In this document: positions 12,543-23,187 of the stretch, one piece after another
Position numbering within the stretch: the first letter of the stretch is position 1
How the letters are laid out: each line of letters starts with the position of its first letter
NCBI RefSeq assembly: GCF_035594125.1
Contig: NW_026973726.1
Location: forward strand, 62,001-126,000
Length of the DNA stretch: 64,000 bases
Origin: Scylla paramamosain
Taxonomy: Eukaryota > Arthropoda > Malacostraca > Decapoda > Portunidae
Direction: 5' to 3'
Made by a program: the position numbers and the translations under genes
Notes under the pieces: model-generated
What the model was told of the DNA's origin: nothing
Database searches by the model: none
What the model saw: only the letters and a program-made list of their open reading frames with translations

Positions 12543-14065
12543 TCTTTTGCTCAAAAATAAGACACTCCTTATACACGTTTCTCGTAATGTCCTTTTGTTT
12601 CCCAATAGGAAGTGCTTTGCATCCATTTTCGCGTTTTTTGTAGGTAACAAGCTCAAAAACACTCAAAATGTACCTTTTTGGTAATGTTATTTTATTTCTT
12701 CTTATTGGTTGGTTTGCATCCGTTTTAGCGTTTTTCTACGTAAAACACCGAAAAGACACGTTTTCAGTAATTTTGTTTTAGATTCCCATATAGAGTGACT
12801 TGCATGTTTTTTACGGTTATAGTGCCTAAGAAGCTGAAAAACACTCATAAAACAGTTTTCTGACAAAGTGCTTTTCATGCACTTTAGGGTTTGGTACATA
12901 ACAGTACGAAAAAAAAAAAGCTAAAATTAACTTTTTTGATAATTGACTCATAATTTCCTGAATTTTGCCCAGATTTCGGCATCTCGGTACCTTTGAAAAT
13001 GAAAAAGAAAGAAAAAAATATCGTATTTTTTTTATTGATTTATTTTTTTCTCAATAAAGAGTGTTATTTGTGGCTTTTAGCTTTTTGTTAAATAATGATC
13101 TTAAAAACTCTTAATACACGTTTCTCGCAATGTCCTTTCATTTCCCCAAAATAGGGTTCTTTGCATATATTTAAGCGTTTTTATTGATCAAAAACACTCA
13201 AGATATATTTTTTGGTAATGTTATGTAATGTAATGTTCTCCATAAAGTGTGTTTTGCATGCGTTTTAGCGTTTTCGTATATAAATAGCTCAAAACACTTA
13301 AAGGCAAGTTCTTGGTAAAAAATTGATTTTATTGCCATGTAAAGTGATTCCCCTGCTTTTTAGTGCTTTATTGCCTATCACGCTCAAAAACACTCAATAG
13401 ACACTTTTCTGGTAATGTCATATTTTTCCCACATAAAGCTGGTTTCGCATGCAATTTGGGATTTTGGTAGCTAAGAATGTGAAAAGCAGTCAAATTACAC
13501 GCATTTAGTAACGTTGTTCTGTTTCAGAGTGTTATTCATGAGTTTCAGCATTTTGGTATATAGGAAACTTCTCCATATACACGAGTATCTGCGTTTTTTG
13601 CCTTGTGGTTCTTTTGAACTATTAAACATTCATTATACACTTTTCTCGCAATGTCCTTTTGTTTCCCAATATAGAGTGCTTTGCATCAATTTTTGCGTTT
13701 TTTTTTTTTTTGTAGGTAACAAGCTCAAAAACACTCAAAATATACCTTTTTGGTAATGTTTTTCTACTTCTTGATATTGATTGGTTTGCATCCGTTTTAT
13801 CGTTTTTCTACGTAAAACAATGAGAAGACACGTTTTCAGTAATTTTGTTTTGGTTTGCCATATAGAGTGAGTTCCTTATTATTTAACGTTTTGGTGCCTA
13901 ATATGCTGAAAAACACTCAAAACACAGATTTCTGGTAAGGTCGCTTAATTTCGTCATATGGGAGGCTTTGCATGCACTTGAGTGTTTGGTACATAACATG
14001 TCCTTGTTTCCCAAACAGAAGGTTCTTTGCATGTATTTAAGCGTTTTTATAGATAACATTATCAA

Positions 14066-14218
14066 AAACACTCAAATTACATGTTTTTGGTAATGTTGTC
14101 AAAAACACTCAAAATACATGTTTTTGGTAATGTTCTTTCTCCATAAAGTTTTTAGTAATGTTGTCAAAAATACTCAAAATACATGTTTTTGGTAATGTTG
14201 TTTCTCCATAAAGGTTTT
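14066..14218 (+). repeat. Nested short tandem repeats at the J/A junction
   Basis: GTCAAAAACACTCAAAATAC plus TGTTTTTGGTAATGTT occurs three times in quick succession with irregular spacers that include CTTTCTCCATAAAG. It is a local multiplication of the boundary between J and A. The same arrangement stands at 63760-63910. Confidence 0.8.
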
Positions 14219-16750
14219 TTTTTCCATGCGTTTTAGCGGTTTGGTATGTAAGGAGCTCAAAAACACATATTGGCAAAATCTTGGTAAAAGTTGGTTTTGT
14301 TCACATGTAATGTGATTGACCTGTTTTTTAGAACTTCATTGCCTAACACGCTAAAAAAAAAAAAAAACAATTAAAAGACACTTCTGGTAATGTCATTTTT
14401 TTTCCCTCATAAAGCTAGTTTCGCATGTTATTTTGGGTATTGTTAACTAGGAATATGAAAAACACTCAAAATACAGGCATTTGCTTAGGTTGTTCTGTTT
14501 TTCAATTAAGATTGTTATTCATGAGTTTCAGCATTTTGGTATCTAAGAAACTTCTTTATATACACGAGTTTTTGCGTTTTTCTTCGTAAAACACTGAGAA
14601 GATACATTTTCAGTAATTTTGTGTTGGATTCCCATATAGAGTGAGTTCCTTATTATTTATCGTTTTGATGCCTAACATGCTGAAAAACACTCAAAAGACA
14701 GATACTGTTAAGATCTTTTAATTTCCTCATATAGGAGGTTTTCCATGCACTTTAGGGTTTGGTACATAACAGTCCGAAAAAAAAGCTAAAATTAACTTTT
14801 TTGATAATATTATTTTGTTCATATAATTTTCCTGAATTTTCCCAGAATTTTGGCATCTCGGTACCTATGAAGATGGAAAAAAAAAATCCTATTTTTTTTC
14901 TAAATAAAGAGTGTTATTTGTGGGTTCAGCTTTTTGGTATTTAAGGAACTTAAAAAAAAACACTCATAATACACGTTTCTCGTAATGTCCTTCTGTTTCC
15001 CAAACATAATGTTCTTTCCATGTATTTAAGCATTTTAATAGATAACATGATAAAAAACACCCAAATTAGATGTTTTTGGTAATGTTATTCTGTTTCTCCA
15101 TAAAGTTTGTTTTGCATGCGTTTTAGCGGTTTGGTATATAAGGAGCTCAAAAACATTTAAAGGCAAGTTCTTGGTATAAATTGGTTTTATTCCAATGAAA
15201 AGTGATTGCCCTGCTTCTTAGTGCTTTATTACCTATCACGCTCAAAAACACTCAAAAGACATTTTTCTGGAAATGTCATGTTTTCCCACTTAAATCTGGT
15301 TTCGCATGAAATTTGGGTTTTTGGTAACTAAGAATATGAAAAAAACTCAAAATACACGAATTTAGTAAGGTTGATCTGTTTCTCAATTGTGTTAGTCATG
15401 AGTTTCAGCATTTTGGTATCTAGGAAACTTCTCCATATACACGAGTTTTTGCGTTTTTTGCCTTGTTGTTCTTTTGAACTATAATACACTCGTTATACAC
15501 TTTTCTCGCAATATCCCTTTGTATCCCAATATAGAATGCTTTGTATCAATTTTAGCGTTTTTTTTTTTGTAGGTAACAAGCTCAAAAACACTCAAAATAT
15601 ACCTTTTTGGTAATGTTTTTTTCTATTTCTTGATATTGGTTGGTTTGCACCCATATTTGCGTTTTTCTACGTAAAACACTGGGAAGACACGTTTTCAATG
15701 ATTTTGTTTTGGATTCCCATATAAAGTGAGTTCCTTATTATTTATCTTTTTGGTGCCTAACATGCTGAAAAACACTCAAAAGACAGATTTCTGGTAAGGT
15801 CGTTTAATTTCATTATATAAAAGGCTTTGCATGCAGTTTAGGGTTTGGTACATAAGTCCAAAAAAAAAGCTAAAATCAGCTTTTTTGATAATATTCTCTT
15901 ATCATATAATTGTCTTGAATTTTACCAGAATTTTGGCATTTCGGTACCTATGAAGAATAACAAAAAAAAATCCTATTTTTTTTATTTTTATATTTATTTT
16001 TATTTTTTTCTAAATAAAGAGTGGGTTTTAGGTTTTTGGTACTTAACAAACTTAAAAACACTCATAATATACGTTTCTCGTAATGTCCTTTTGTTTCCCA
16101 AACAGAAGGTTCTTTTCATGTATTTAAGCGTTTTTTATAGATAACATGATCAAAAACACTCAAAATACATGTTTTTGGTAATTTCATTCTGTTTCTCCAT
16201 AAAGTTTGTTTTGCATGCGTTTTAGCGGTTTAGTATATAAGGAGCTCAAAAACACTTAGAGGCAAGTTCTTGATAAAAATTGGTTTTATTCAAATGTAAT
16301 GTGATTGAACCTGCTTTTTAGTGCTTTATTGGCTATCATGCTCAAAAACACTCAAAAGACATTTTTCTGGTAATGTCATTTTTTTCTCACATAAAGCTGG
16401 TTTCGCATGCAATTTGGGGTTTTGGTAACTAAGAATGTAAAAAGCTCTCAAAATACACGCATTTAGTAAGGTTGTTCTGTTTTTCAATTAGGAATGTTAT
16501 TCATGAGTTTAAGCATTTTGGTATCTAGGAAACTTCTCCATATCCACAAGTTTTTGCGTTTTTTGCCTTTTGGTTCTTTTGAACTATAAAACACTCACTA
16601 TACACTTTTCTTGCAATGTCCTTTTATTTCCTAATATAGAGTGCTTTTGATCAATTTTTCCGTTTTTTGTAGATAACAAGCTCAAAAACACTCAAAATAT
16701 ACATTTTTGGTAATGTTTTCGTATTTTTTATATTGGTTTGGTTTAGTTTA

Positions 16751-16788
16751 TATTGGTTTATATTGGTTTATATTGGTTTATATTGGTT
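16751..16788. repeat. 10-bp minisatellite inside sub-unit F
   Basis: TATTGGTTTA is repeated almost four times in a row, with a degenerate copy just upstream at 16731-16740. Other F sub-units have a single CATATTGGTTGG here, so this is a local slippage expansion. Confidence 0.88.
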
Positions 16789-18623
16789 GGTTTGCATCGG
16801 TTTTAGCGTTTTTCTGCGTAAAACACTGAGAAGACACGTTTTCAGTAGTTTTGTTTTAGATTCCCATATAAAGTGAGTTACTTATTTATTTATCGTTTTG
16901 GTACCTAAAATTCTGAAAAACACTCAAAAGACAGAATTCTTTTAAGGTCGTTTAATTTCCTCATATAGGAGGCTTTGCATGCACTTTAGGGTTTGGTACA
17001 TAACAGTTCGAAAAAAAAAAGGTGAAATTAACTTTTTTGATAATATTCTTTTATCACATAATTGCCATGAATTTTCCAAGAATTTTGGCATGTCGGTACC
17101 TATGAATATGAATTAAAAAAAAAAAAAAAATCCTATTTATTTATTTTTTTATTTTTTTTTTATTTTCTAAATAAAGTGTTATTTGTTAGTTTTAGCTTTT
17201 TGGTACTTAAGGAACTTAAAAAAACATTCATAATACACGTTTCTCGTAATGTCCTTTTGGTTCTCAAACATAATGTTCTTTGCATGTACTTTAGCGTTTT
17301 TATAGATAACATGATCAAAAATACTCAAAATACACTTTTTTGGTAATGTTATTGTGTTTTTCCATAAAGTTTGTTTTGCATGCGTTTTAGCGGTTTGGTA
17401 TATAAGGGGTTAATAAACACTTAAAGGCAAATTCTTCGTAAAAGTTGGTTTTATTCCCATGTAATGTGATCGTTGTGCTTTTTAGTGCTTTGTTGCATAT
17501 CACGCTGAAAAACACTCAAAAGACACTCTTCTTATAATGTCGTTTTTTTTTTCCCAAATGATGGTAGTTTCGTATGTAATTTGGCATTTTCGTAACTAAG
17601 AATGTGAAAAACACTCAAAATACACAATTTGATAAGGTAGTTCTGTTTGTCTATTAAAGGTGTTATTCATGCATTTATTCATTTTGGTATTTAAGAAATT
17701 TCTCTATATACACGAGTTTTTGCGTTTATTGCCTTGTGATTCTTTTAAAACTATAAAACACTCATTATACACCTTTCTCCTAATGTCCTTTTGTTTTCTA
17801 ATATAGAGTGCTTTACATCCATTTTTGGATTTTTTGTAGGTAACAAGCTCAAAAACATTCAAAATATATCTTTTTGGTAATGTTATTCTATTTTTTCATA
17901 TAGGATGGTTTGTATCCGCTTTAGCGTTTTTCTACGTAAAACACTGAAAAGACACGTTTTCAGTAATTTTCTTTTCGATTCACATATTGACTGACTTCCA
18001 TATTATTTATCGTTTTGGTGCCTAACATGCTGAAAAAGACTGAAAAGACAAGTTTCTGTTAAAGTCCTTTAACTTGTTTATATAGGTGGATTTTCATGCA
18101 CTTTAGGGTTTGGTACAAAACAATCCGAAAAAAAGCTATAATTAACTTCTATAATAATATTCTTTTTTCCACATAAATTCCGTGAATTTGGGCAGAATTT
18201 TAGCATCTCGGTACCTATAAAGATGAATAACCAAAAAAAAAAAGAAAACAAATTTTTATTTATTTATTTTTCTAGACTGTTATTTGTGAGTTTTAGCTTT
18301 TTGGTACTGAAGGAACTTAAAAATCACTCATAATACACGTTTCTCGTAATGTTCTTTCGTTTCCCAAACATAAGGTTCTTTGTATGTATTTAAGCGTTTT
18401 TATACATAACATGATAAAAAACACTTAAAATACATGTATTTGGTAATGTTATTCTGTTTCTCCATAAAATGTATTTTGCATGCGTTTTAGCGTTTTGGTA
18501 TGTAACGAGCTCAAAAACACTTAAAGGTAAGTTCTTGGTAAAATTTGGTTTTATTCCCATGTAATGTGATTGCCCTGGCTTTTAGGGCTTTATTGCGTAA
18601 CACGCTCACAAACACTGAAAAGA

Positions 18624-19098
18624 CATGCAGAGCCTCCCATATGAGGAAATTAAAGACCTTACAAGAAATATGTCTTTTGAGTGTTTTTCAGCATATTAGG
18701 TACCAAAACGATATATAATAAGGAACTCACTCTATGTGGGAATCCAAAAGAAAATTACTGAAAACATGTCTTCTCAGTGTTTTACGTAGAAAAACGCTAA
18801 AAATGATACAAATCAACCAATATCAAGAAGCAGAAAAACATTACCAAAAATGTATATTTTGAGTGTTTTTGTGCTTGTTTCCTACAAAAAAACGCGAAAA
18901 TGGATACAAAGCATTCTATATTAGGAAAGAAAGGGATATTGCAAGAAAAGTGTATAATGAATGTTTCATAGTTTAAAAAACCACAAGGCAAAAAACGCAA
19001 AAACTCGTGTGTATGGAGAAGTTTCCTATATACCAAAATGCTGAAACTCATGAATAACACTCTTAATTGAGAAACAGAGCAACCTTACTAAATGCGTG
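18624..19098 (-). repeat. Inverted D-H module, copy 2
   Basis: Reverse-oriented H (partial), G, F, E and D, about 475 bp. The left breakpoint (after AAAAGACATGCA) and the right breakpoint (TAAATGCGTG then TCAAAAGCACTA) match copy 1. A duplicate of sub-unit B follows. Confidence 0.88.
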
Positions 19099-19968
19099 TC
19101 AAAAGCACTAAAAGACAAGTTCTTCGTAAAAAGTTGTTTTATTCCTATGTAATGTGATTGCCCTGCTTTTTAGTGCTTTATTGCCTAACACGCTCAAAAA
19201 CACTCAAAGACACTTTTCTGGTAATGTCATTTTTTTCCCCACATAAAGCTAGTTTCGCATGGAATTTGGGGTTTTGGTAACTAAGAATATAAAAAACCAA
19301 TCAAAATACACGCATTTAGTAAGGTTGTTCTGTTTCTTGATTAAGAGTGTTATTCATGAGTTTCAGTATTTTGGTATCTTAGAAACATCTCCATACAGTC
19401 GAGTGTTTGCGTTTTTTGCCTTGTGATTCTGGTGAAACTATAAAACACTCATTATACACGTTTCTCGTTATGTCCTCTTTTTTTCTTATATAGAGTGTTT
19501 TGCATCCATTTTAGCGTTTTTTTTATGTAAGAAGCTAAAAAACACACAAAATATTTTTTTTTGGTAATGTTATTCTATTTCTTCATATTGGTTGGTTTGC
19601 ATCCGTTTTAGCGTTTTTCTACGTAAATCTTTTAAAAGACGTTTTCAGTAATTTTGTTTTGGATTTCCATATAGAGTGACTTTCATATTTTTTTATCGTT
19701 TTGGTGCCTAACATGCAGAAAAACACTCGAAAGACAGGTTTCTTGTAAAAGTCGTTAAATTTTATCAGATAGGTGGCTTTGCATATACTTTATGGTTTGG
19801 AACATAACTCCGAAAAAAAAGGTAAGATTAACTTTTTCGATAATGCTTTTTCCACATAATTTCCCTGAATTTTGGCAGAATTTTGGCATCTTGGTACCTA
19901 TGGACATCAATAAAAAAAAAATAAAAATGCTATTTTTTTATTTATTATTTTTCTTGATAAAGAGTGTT
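19099..19968 (+). repeat. Forward satellite segment up to the retrotransposon
   Basis: Forward sub-units B to I with the I landmark near 19893. The array stops within I at ATAAAGAGTGTT, where the retrotransposon begins. The interrupted sub-unit resumes at 23183, and the uninterrupted equivalent can be read near 8935-8960. Confidence 0.88.
19964..19968. repeat. Putative 5-bp target-site duplication, left copy
   Basis: GTGTT immediately precedes the retrotransposon tail, and the same five bases stand at 23183-23187 on the other side. The filled site aligns with the empty array site AAAGAGTGTTATTTGTAGG near 8937-8957. Five bases is short and could partly be chance, but the exact resumption of the array supports it. 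Confidence 0.6.
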
Positions 19969-19984
19969 TCTCACCTTTCTCACC
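19967..19984 (-). repeat. 9-bp tandem tail at the LINE 3' end
   Basis: On the minus strand the element ends with two copies of GGTGAGAAA. The last few bases overlap the putative target duplication. Short tandem 3' tails instead of poly(A) are characteristic of RTE-type LINEs and fit insertion by target-primed reverse transcription. Confidence 0.7.
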
Positions 19985-20007
19985 AGACGCAAGGTAGGCA
20001 ATTCCTG

Positions 20008-20949
20008 TCAGTGTCCGGCCTCTACGAATCTTCTCCAAAGGTCTCTATCCATGAAATCCTCATCACTGGTTATTTCTTGTAGATTTCTTCCTCTTCGTTC
20101 AGCAGCTTCTTCAACTCCCTGCATCCATCGCTTCCTAGGTCTTCCCACCGGCCTCCTGCCTAGAGGAACCCATTCCAGAAACTTCCTTGCGTATCTTGTA
20201 TCTTCTATTCTTTGGACATGTCCATACCATCTCAATTTGTTCTTTTCAATTATCTTCAGTACAGATGTTATCCCTAATCTCTCTCTGGTTTCTTCATTTC
20301 TAATTCTATCAAGTCTGGTCACACCTCGGATCATTCTCAGAACTCTCATTTCTGCTGCTTGTATTTGTGAAGATGTTCTTGTTGTCAGTGTCCAAGTTTC
20401 TGACCCGTATAGAAGTACTGGTCTTAGTATTGTTGTAAATATTAGGGTTTTAGCTTTTGTTGGAATATTCTTATCTTTAAGTATGGGATACAATGCACTG
20501 ACATTTGCATTGTACTTCTGTATTCTATTTAAAATTTCTATATTCTGTCTGTTTTCCTCGTCGAAAAGTACTCCCAGATAACAAAATTTGTCGGTCTGCT
20601 TCAGTTTAACGTTTTCTATGTAAATATTACATTCCTCCTTTATTCTGCCAACTTTCATTATTTCTGTTTTTTGTTTGTTCATTCTCATTCCTTCCCTATT
20701 TAAGACATCATTCCATCTTGTCATGGCCTCTTGAAGATCTTGTTGGCTTCCTGTCACGACAGCGACATCGTCTGCATAGGCCAGCGTGATCTCTTTATCC
20801 TCCCTTGCACACACTTCCTTCAGGCATCTGTCCATGTATATAATGAATAGCAAAGGAGAGAGCACTCCCCCTTGTCTCACTCCTGTCTTAATGCTAAACC
20901 ATTCACTCTCCAGCTCTCTGTTCTTGACTCTGCTCTCCGTGTTCTTATA
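20008..20949 (-). pseudogene. LINE reverse transcriptase, C-terminal part (after two stops)
   Basis: This is the downstream piece of the retrotransposon polymerase, which copies element RNA into DNA at the nicked target. It is open from the stop at 20950-20952 to the natural-looking stop at 20008-20010. Counting from the valine codon at 20880, it contains RT motif B (VRQGGVLSPLLF, residues 1-12), the catalytic motif C YADD at residues 35-38, and the thumb region KFCYLGVLFD near residues 98-107. The C-terminal signatures LRWYGHVQR (216-224) and GRRPVGRPRKRW (241-252) are common in RTE-like elements. The frame is the same as the upstream RT piece, so the break is two stop codons rather than a shift. 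No independent start is expected; translation would have come from upstream. Confidence in the RT identity is high. Loss of function is inferred. Confidence 0.93.
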
Positions 20950-20991
20950 TTATATACTTTTAATTACTCGTATCAGTTTAGAGTTTATGCC

Positions 20992-21975
20992 TTAGTCTTG
21001 ATGTTGTAAGACTCTCCACAAGCAATCTCTTCTAATTCTATCAAAGGCTTTTTCCAGATCTATAAAAGCCACATATTTATCAATGCTCCACTCCCAACTC
21101 TTCTCCATTATCATCTTTAAAGTGAACACTAGATCTGTCGTGCTCCTATTGGGCCTGAAACCATACTGCCATATTCCTAGTTTCTCCTCGACACAGGTTC
21201 TTAATCTTTTCTCAACTATTCTTTCATACAATTTTCCAACATGAGATAACAAGGATATACCTCTATAATTTGCACAATCTGTTTTACTGCCTTTCTTATA
21301 TATTGGACATACTATTGCTTTGTGCCAGTCATGGGGCACTTTCTCCTCTTTCCACGCATTACTGAAAATGTACCTCATCCACTCTACACATTCTTCCCCA
21401 GCAGCTTTAAATAGCTCTATAGGGAGCTCGTCGTCCCCTGGGGCTTTGCCGCTTCTCATCTTCTTTAGTGCCTCCTTCACTTCCTCTATACTGATCTCAT
21501 TTGGGTTCTCTCCTTGTTCCTCCTGTATATCTAGATTCCGCTCTTCATCCACTTCCACATCCTCCACATTTAGAAGTTCTTGGAAGTATTCTCTCCATCT
21601 TTCTTCAATCTCCTGTGGTTTTGTCAGTAGTTCTCCTGTTTTGTTCATTATTGCATATGTTGATTCGTTATTTCCTTTCCTATAGTTCTTAGCCATGCTA
21701 TACAATAATTTTCTTGTTCCTTCTACGTCTCTCTCTAGATCTTGACCAATCTTGATCCACATGTCCTCCTTGGCTGCTCTTTTGGTTGCTTCTGCACTGT
21801 TTCGTTTATCTACGTAATCTTCTCTATCTTCAATGTTTCTTGTTTTCATCCATTTTCTGAAAGATCTTGTTTTTTTCTTTGACTGCTTCCTTAACATCAT
21901 AAGTCCACCATGCAGTACTTTTCTTTTTGGTTCTATATTTGATTTTAATACCAACTGTCTCCTCAGCTGCCCCAT
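20992..21975 (-). pseudogene. LINE reverse transcriptase, N-terminal part
   Basis: This piece carries the fingers and the start of the palm of the LINE reverse transcriptase. In the 327-residue frame ending at the stop 20992-20994 there is the linker KMRSGKAPGDDELPIE (172-187), the early RT motif NYRGISLLS (236-244), GFRPNRST (272-279) and motif A IDLEKAFD (305-312), which holds a catalytic Asp. The first ~38 residues of this frame are not homologous: the authentic protein enters from the endonuclease frame through a one-base shift near 21855-21866, so the methionine at 21975 is not a real start. The domain is cut just after motif A by the stop at 20992-20994. A second stop follows 42 bp further on at 20950-20952. 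Both could be explained by small in-frame insertions, but that is inference. Confidence 0.93.
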
Positions 21976-22999
21976 ACACAGTGTTCTTGAATTTATTCCA
22001 TTGTTCTTCTATGTTCATTTCTTCCAATTCCAGTTCGGTTGGTTTTCGTAATGTTACCAGTTGCCGCAGTGCTTGCTTCTTCTCTTCCTCCTTGAGGTTT
22101 TCCAGTTTGAATCTCTTTTGCTTTTTCTTGACTTTTTCCTTTGGTTTTACAATTTTCAATTTAGCCACCACCAACCTGTGGTCAGAGTCTAAGGACACAG
22201 ATGGTATGGTCCTAACATCTTTAAATATGTTTTTCTTGTTGGTGAGAAACAGGTCAATCATTGACCTCTCAGTATATCCTTGTTGTGCTGCATTCCACCG
22301 ATACCATGTCCATTTATGGCTCTCCTGATGTTTATAATAAGTATTCATAATGGACATGTTATTCATCACACAATAATCTATTATTCTTTCTCCCTCCTGG
22401 TTCCTTTCGCCAATGCTAAACTCTCCGATGACGTGCTCTACTCCATCTCTATTCTGTCCGACATGTCCATTCATGTCTCCCATGACAATGACATTCTCGT
22501 GATGTCTTATTGTTTCTGTCATTTCCTGTACAGTTTCATAAAACTGCTCTTTCTCCCTCAGACTTCTGCCCTGTTGTGGAGCATATGTTTGGATAATGCT
22601 AATTTTTGTCTGTTCTATAGTTAACCCATCACTCTCATTTCTGCAGTCCATACTGTCCATCCTTTCTGCCATCAGTGGTGACATCATTATAGCAACCCCA
22701 TGTCTTCCATCCTCATTACCACTATATATGATCTTATAATTTTCATGTAATGTTTTTTCTCCTTTCCCTTTGATTCTAGTTTCACATAATCCAACGATTT
22801 CCAGCTTTCTTTCCTTCATCATCTCTATTATTTCCTCTTCTTTATCCTTGAATGTTGCCAAGTTTATCGTTGCAATCTTTATTGTCTTTTGTTTCCTATT
22901 TTCATGTCCAGTTCCATTCCGGTTCGTTACCCTTTGGTCAGTCCGATTCCGAGGCACGTTCTGCGTTTCTTGAGCAAAATCTGTAACACCAGTGGCTTG
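21830..22999 (-). pseudogene. LINE APE-type endonuclease domain
   Basis: This domain nicks target DNA to prime reverse transcription. Counting from the GTG codon at 22957, the frame shows the metal-binding Glu in ETR (59-61), TYAPQ (124-128), GDMNGH (160-165), IDLFLTN (234-240) and the catalytic SDH (258-260). A basic, helical linker follows to about residue 365. All core motifs of exonuclease-endonuclease-phosphatase folds are present, so the domain itself looks intact. The frame is open back to a TAG at 23000-23002 with no ATG before the motif IIEMMKERK, so the start is unresolved. Its stop at 21830-21832 comes just after a one-base shift near 21855-21866. Beyond that point homology continues in the RT frame, so endonuclease and RT were one polyprotein. 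Confidence 0.92.
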
Positions 23000-23182
23000 C
23001 TAGGCCTATCCTGGCTCTTTGGAACTGCTAATTAGTCCTTTCCGTCTGCTTATTGCCCCCAACTGGTTACAGGGAATCTCCTACTAGTCCCCGGGCAAGC
23101 CTGCAGGTTAGGGTAAGCCGCGACACTTCTTCAAAGTTACACAGTTCCTTGTTCATGTGGAGTAGGCCCATGAACCGTCGCG
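23000..23182 (-). other. LINE 5' leader
   Basis: About 180 bp between the last upstream stop and the 5' end of the element. It is visibly richer in G and C than the array (for example CCCGGGCAAGCCTGCAGG near 23091-23108). No ORF1 is visible. RTE-like 5' leaders often hold an internal promoter, but no specific motif can be assigned here. The abrupt junction GTCGCG/GTGTT with the array marks the 5' end; whether this is the true full-length end or a slight truncation is unknown. Confidence 0.6.
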
Positions 23183-23187
23183 GTGTT
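23183..23187. repeat. Putative 5-bp target-site duplication, right copy
   Basis: GTGTT follows the 5' end of the LINE and repeats 19964-19968. The array then continues ATTTGTAGGTTTTAACG, exactly where sub-unit I was interrupted. Confidence 0.6.

Larger units (their letters stand above)
6892..14306 (+). repeat. Long segmental duplication, left copy
   Basis: From GTTTTTCTACGTAAAACAC near 6892, every unit, the inverted module, the hairpin variants of D and the nested J/A triplication reappear in the same order from 56877 to the window end. The offset is about 49,990 bp at the inverted module and about 49,700 bp beyond it, the difference being two deletions in the right copy. Confidence 0.87.
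8073..18623 (+). repeat. Forward higher-order satellite array, block 2
   Basis: Forward A-J units with I landmarks near 8867, 9801, 10833, 11888, 12984, 14859, 15942, 17094 and 18209, spaced mostly 1.03-1.15 kb. The unit near 14000 lacks most of H and I: it jumps from GGTACATAACA to the start of J. A D-to-F deletion junction near 14575 matches the one near 2215. Much of this block (to 14306) is repeated at 58063-64000. No gene is supported. Confidence 0.9.
19969..23182 (-). mobile_element. RTE-like non-LTR retrotransposon (LINE), near full length, degenerate
   Basis: About 3.2 kb of sequence unlike the surrounding array and visibly less AT-rich. Read on the minus strand it has a ~225-bp leader, an APE-type endonuclease region, a reverse transcriptase region and a conserved C-terminal region. 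A leader of under 40 bp of 3' sequence ends in a 9-bp tandem repeat. One main endonuclease-RT reading frame, a very short 3' end and a short tandem tail are typical of RTE-like LINEs. There is no gag-like first ORF. A 5-bp target duplication flanks it. Coding is broken by one frameshift near 21855-21866 and two in-frame stops (20992-20994 and 20950-20952), so it is probably immobile. Clade assignment is from recognised motifs, not from a tree; a CR1- or jockey-like origin is less likely given the length and layout. Confidence 0.9.

Noticed and set aside
19964..22973. Plus-strand open frames over the LINE, the longest 205 residues at 19964-20581
   Set aside because: They are antisense shadows of the endonuclease and reverse transcriptase frames, which carry clear family motifs.
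19969..23182. LTR retrotransposon or endogenous retrovirus
   Set aside because: No terminal repeats, integrase, protease or envelope-like region; the APE-type endonuclease upstream of RT is diagnostic of a non-LTR element.
23000..23182. tRNA or other small RNA gene in the G/C-richer LINE leader
   Set aside because: No cloverleaf with a matching anticodon stem could be drawn; the region is simply the 5' leader of the element.
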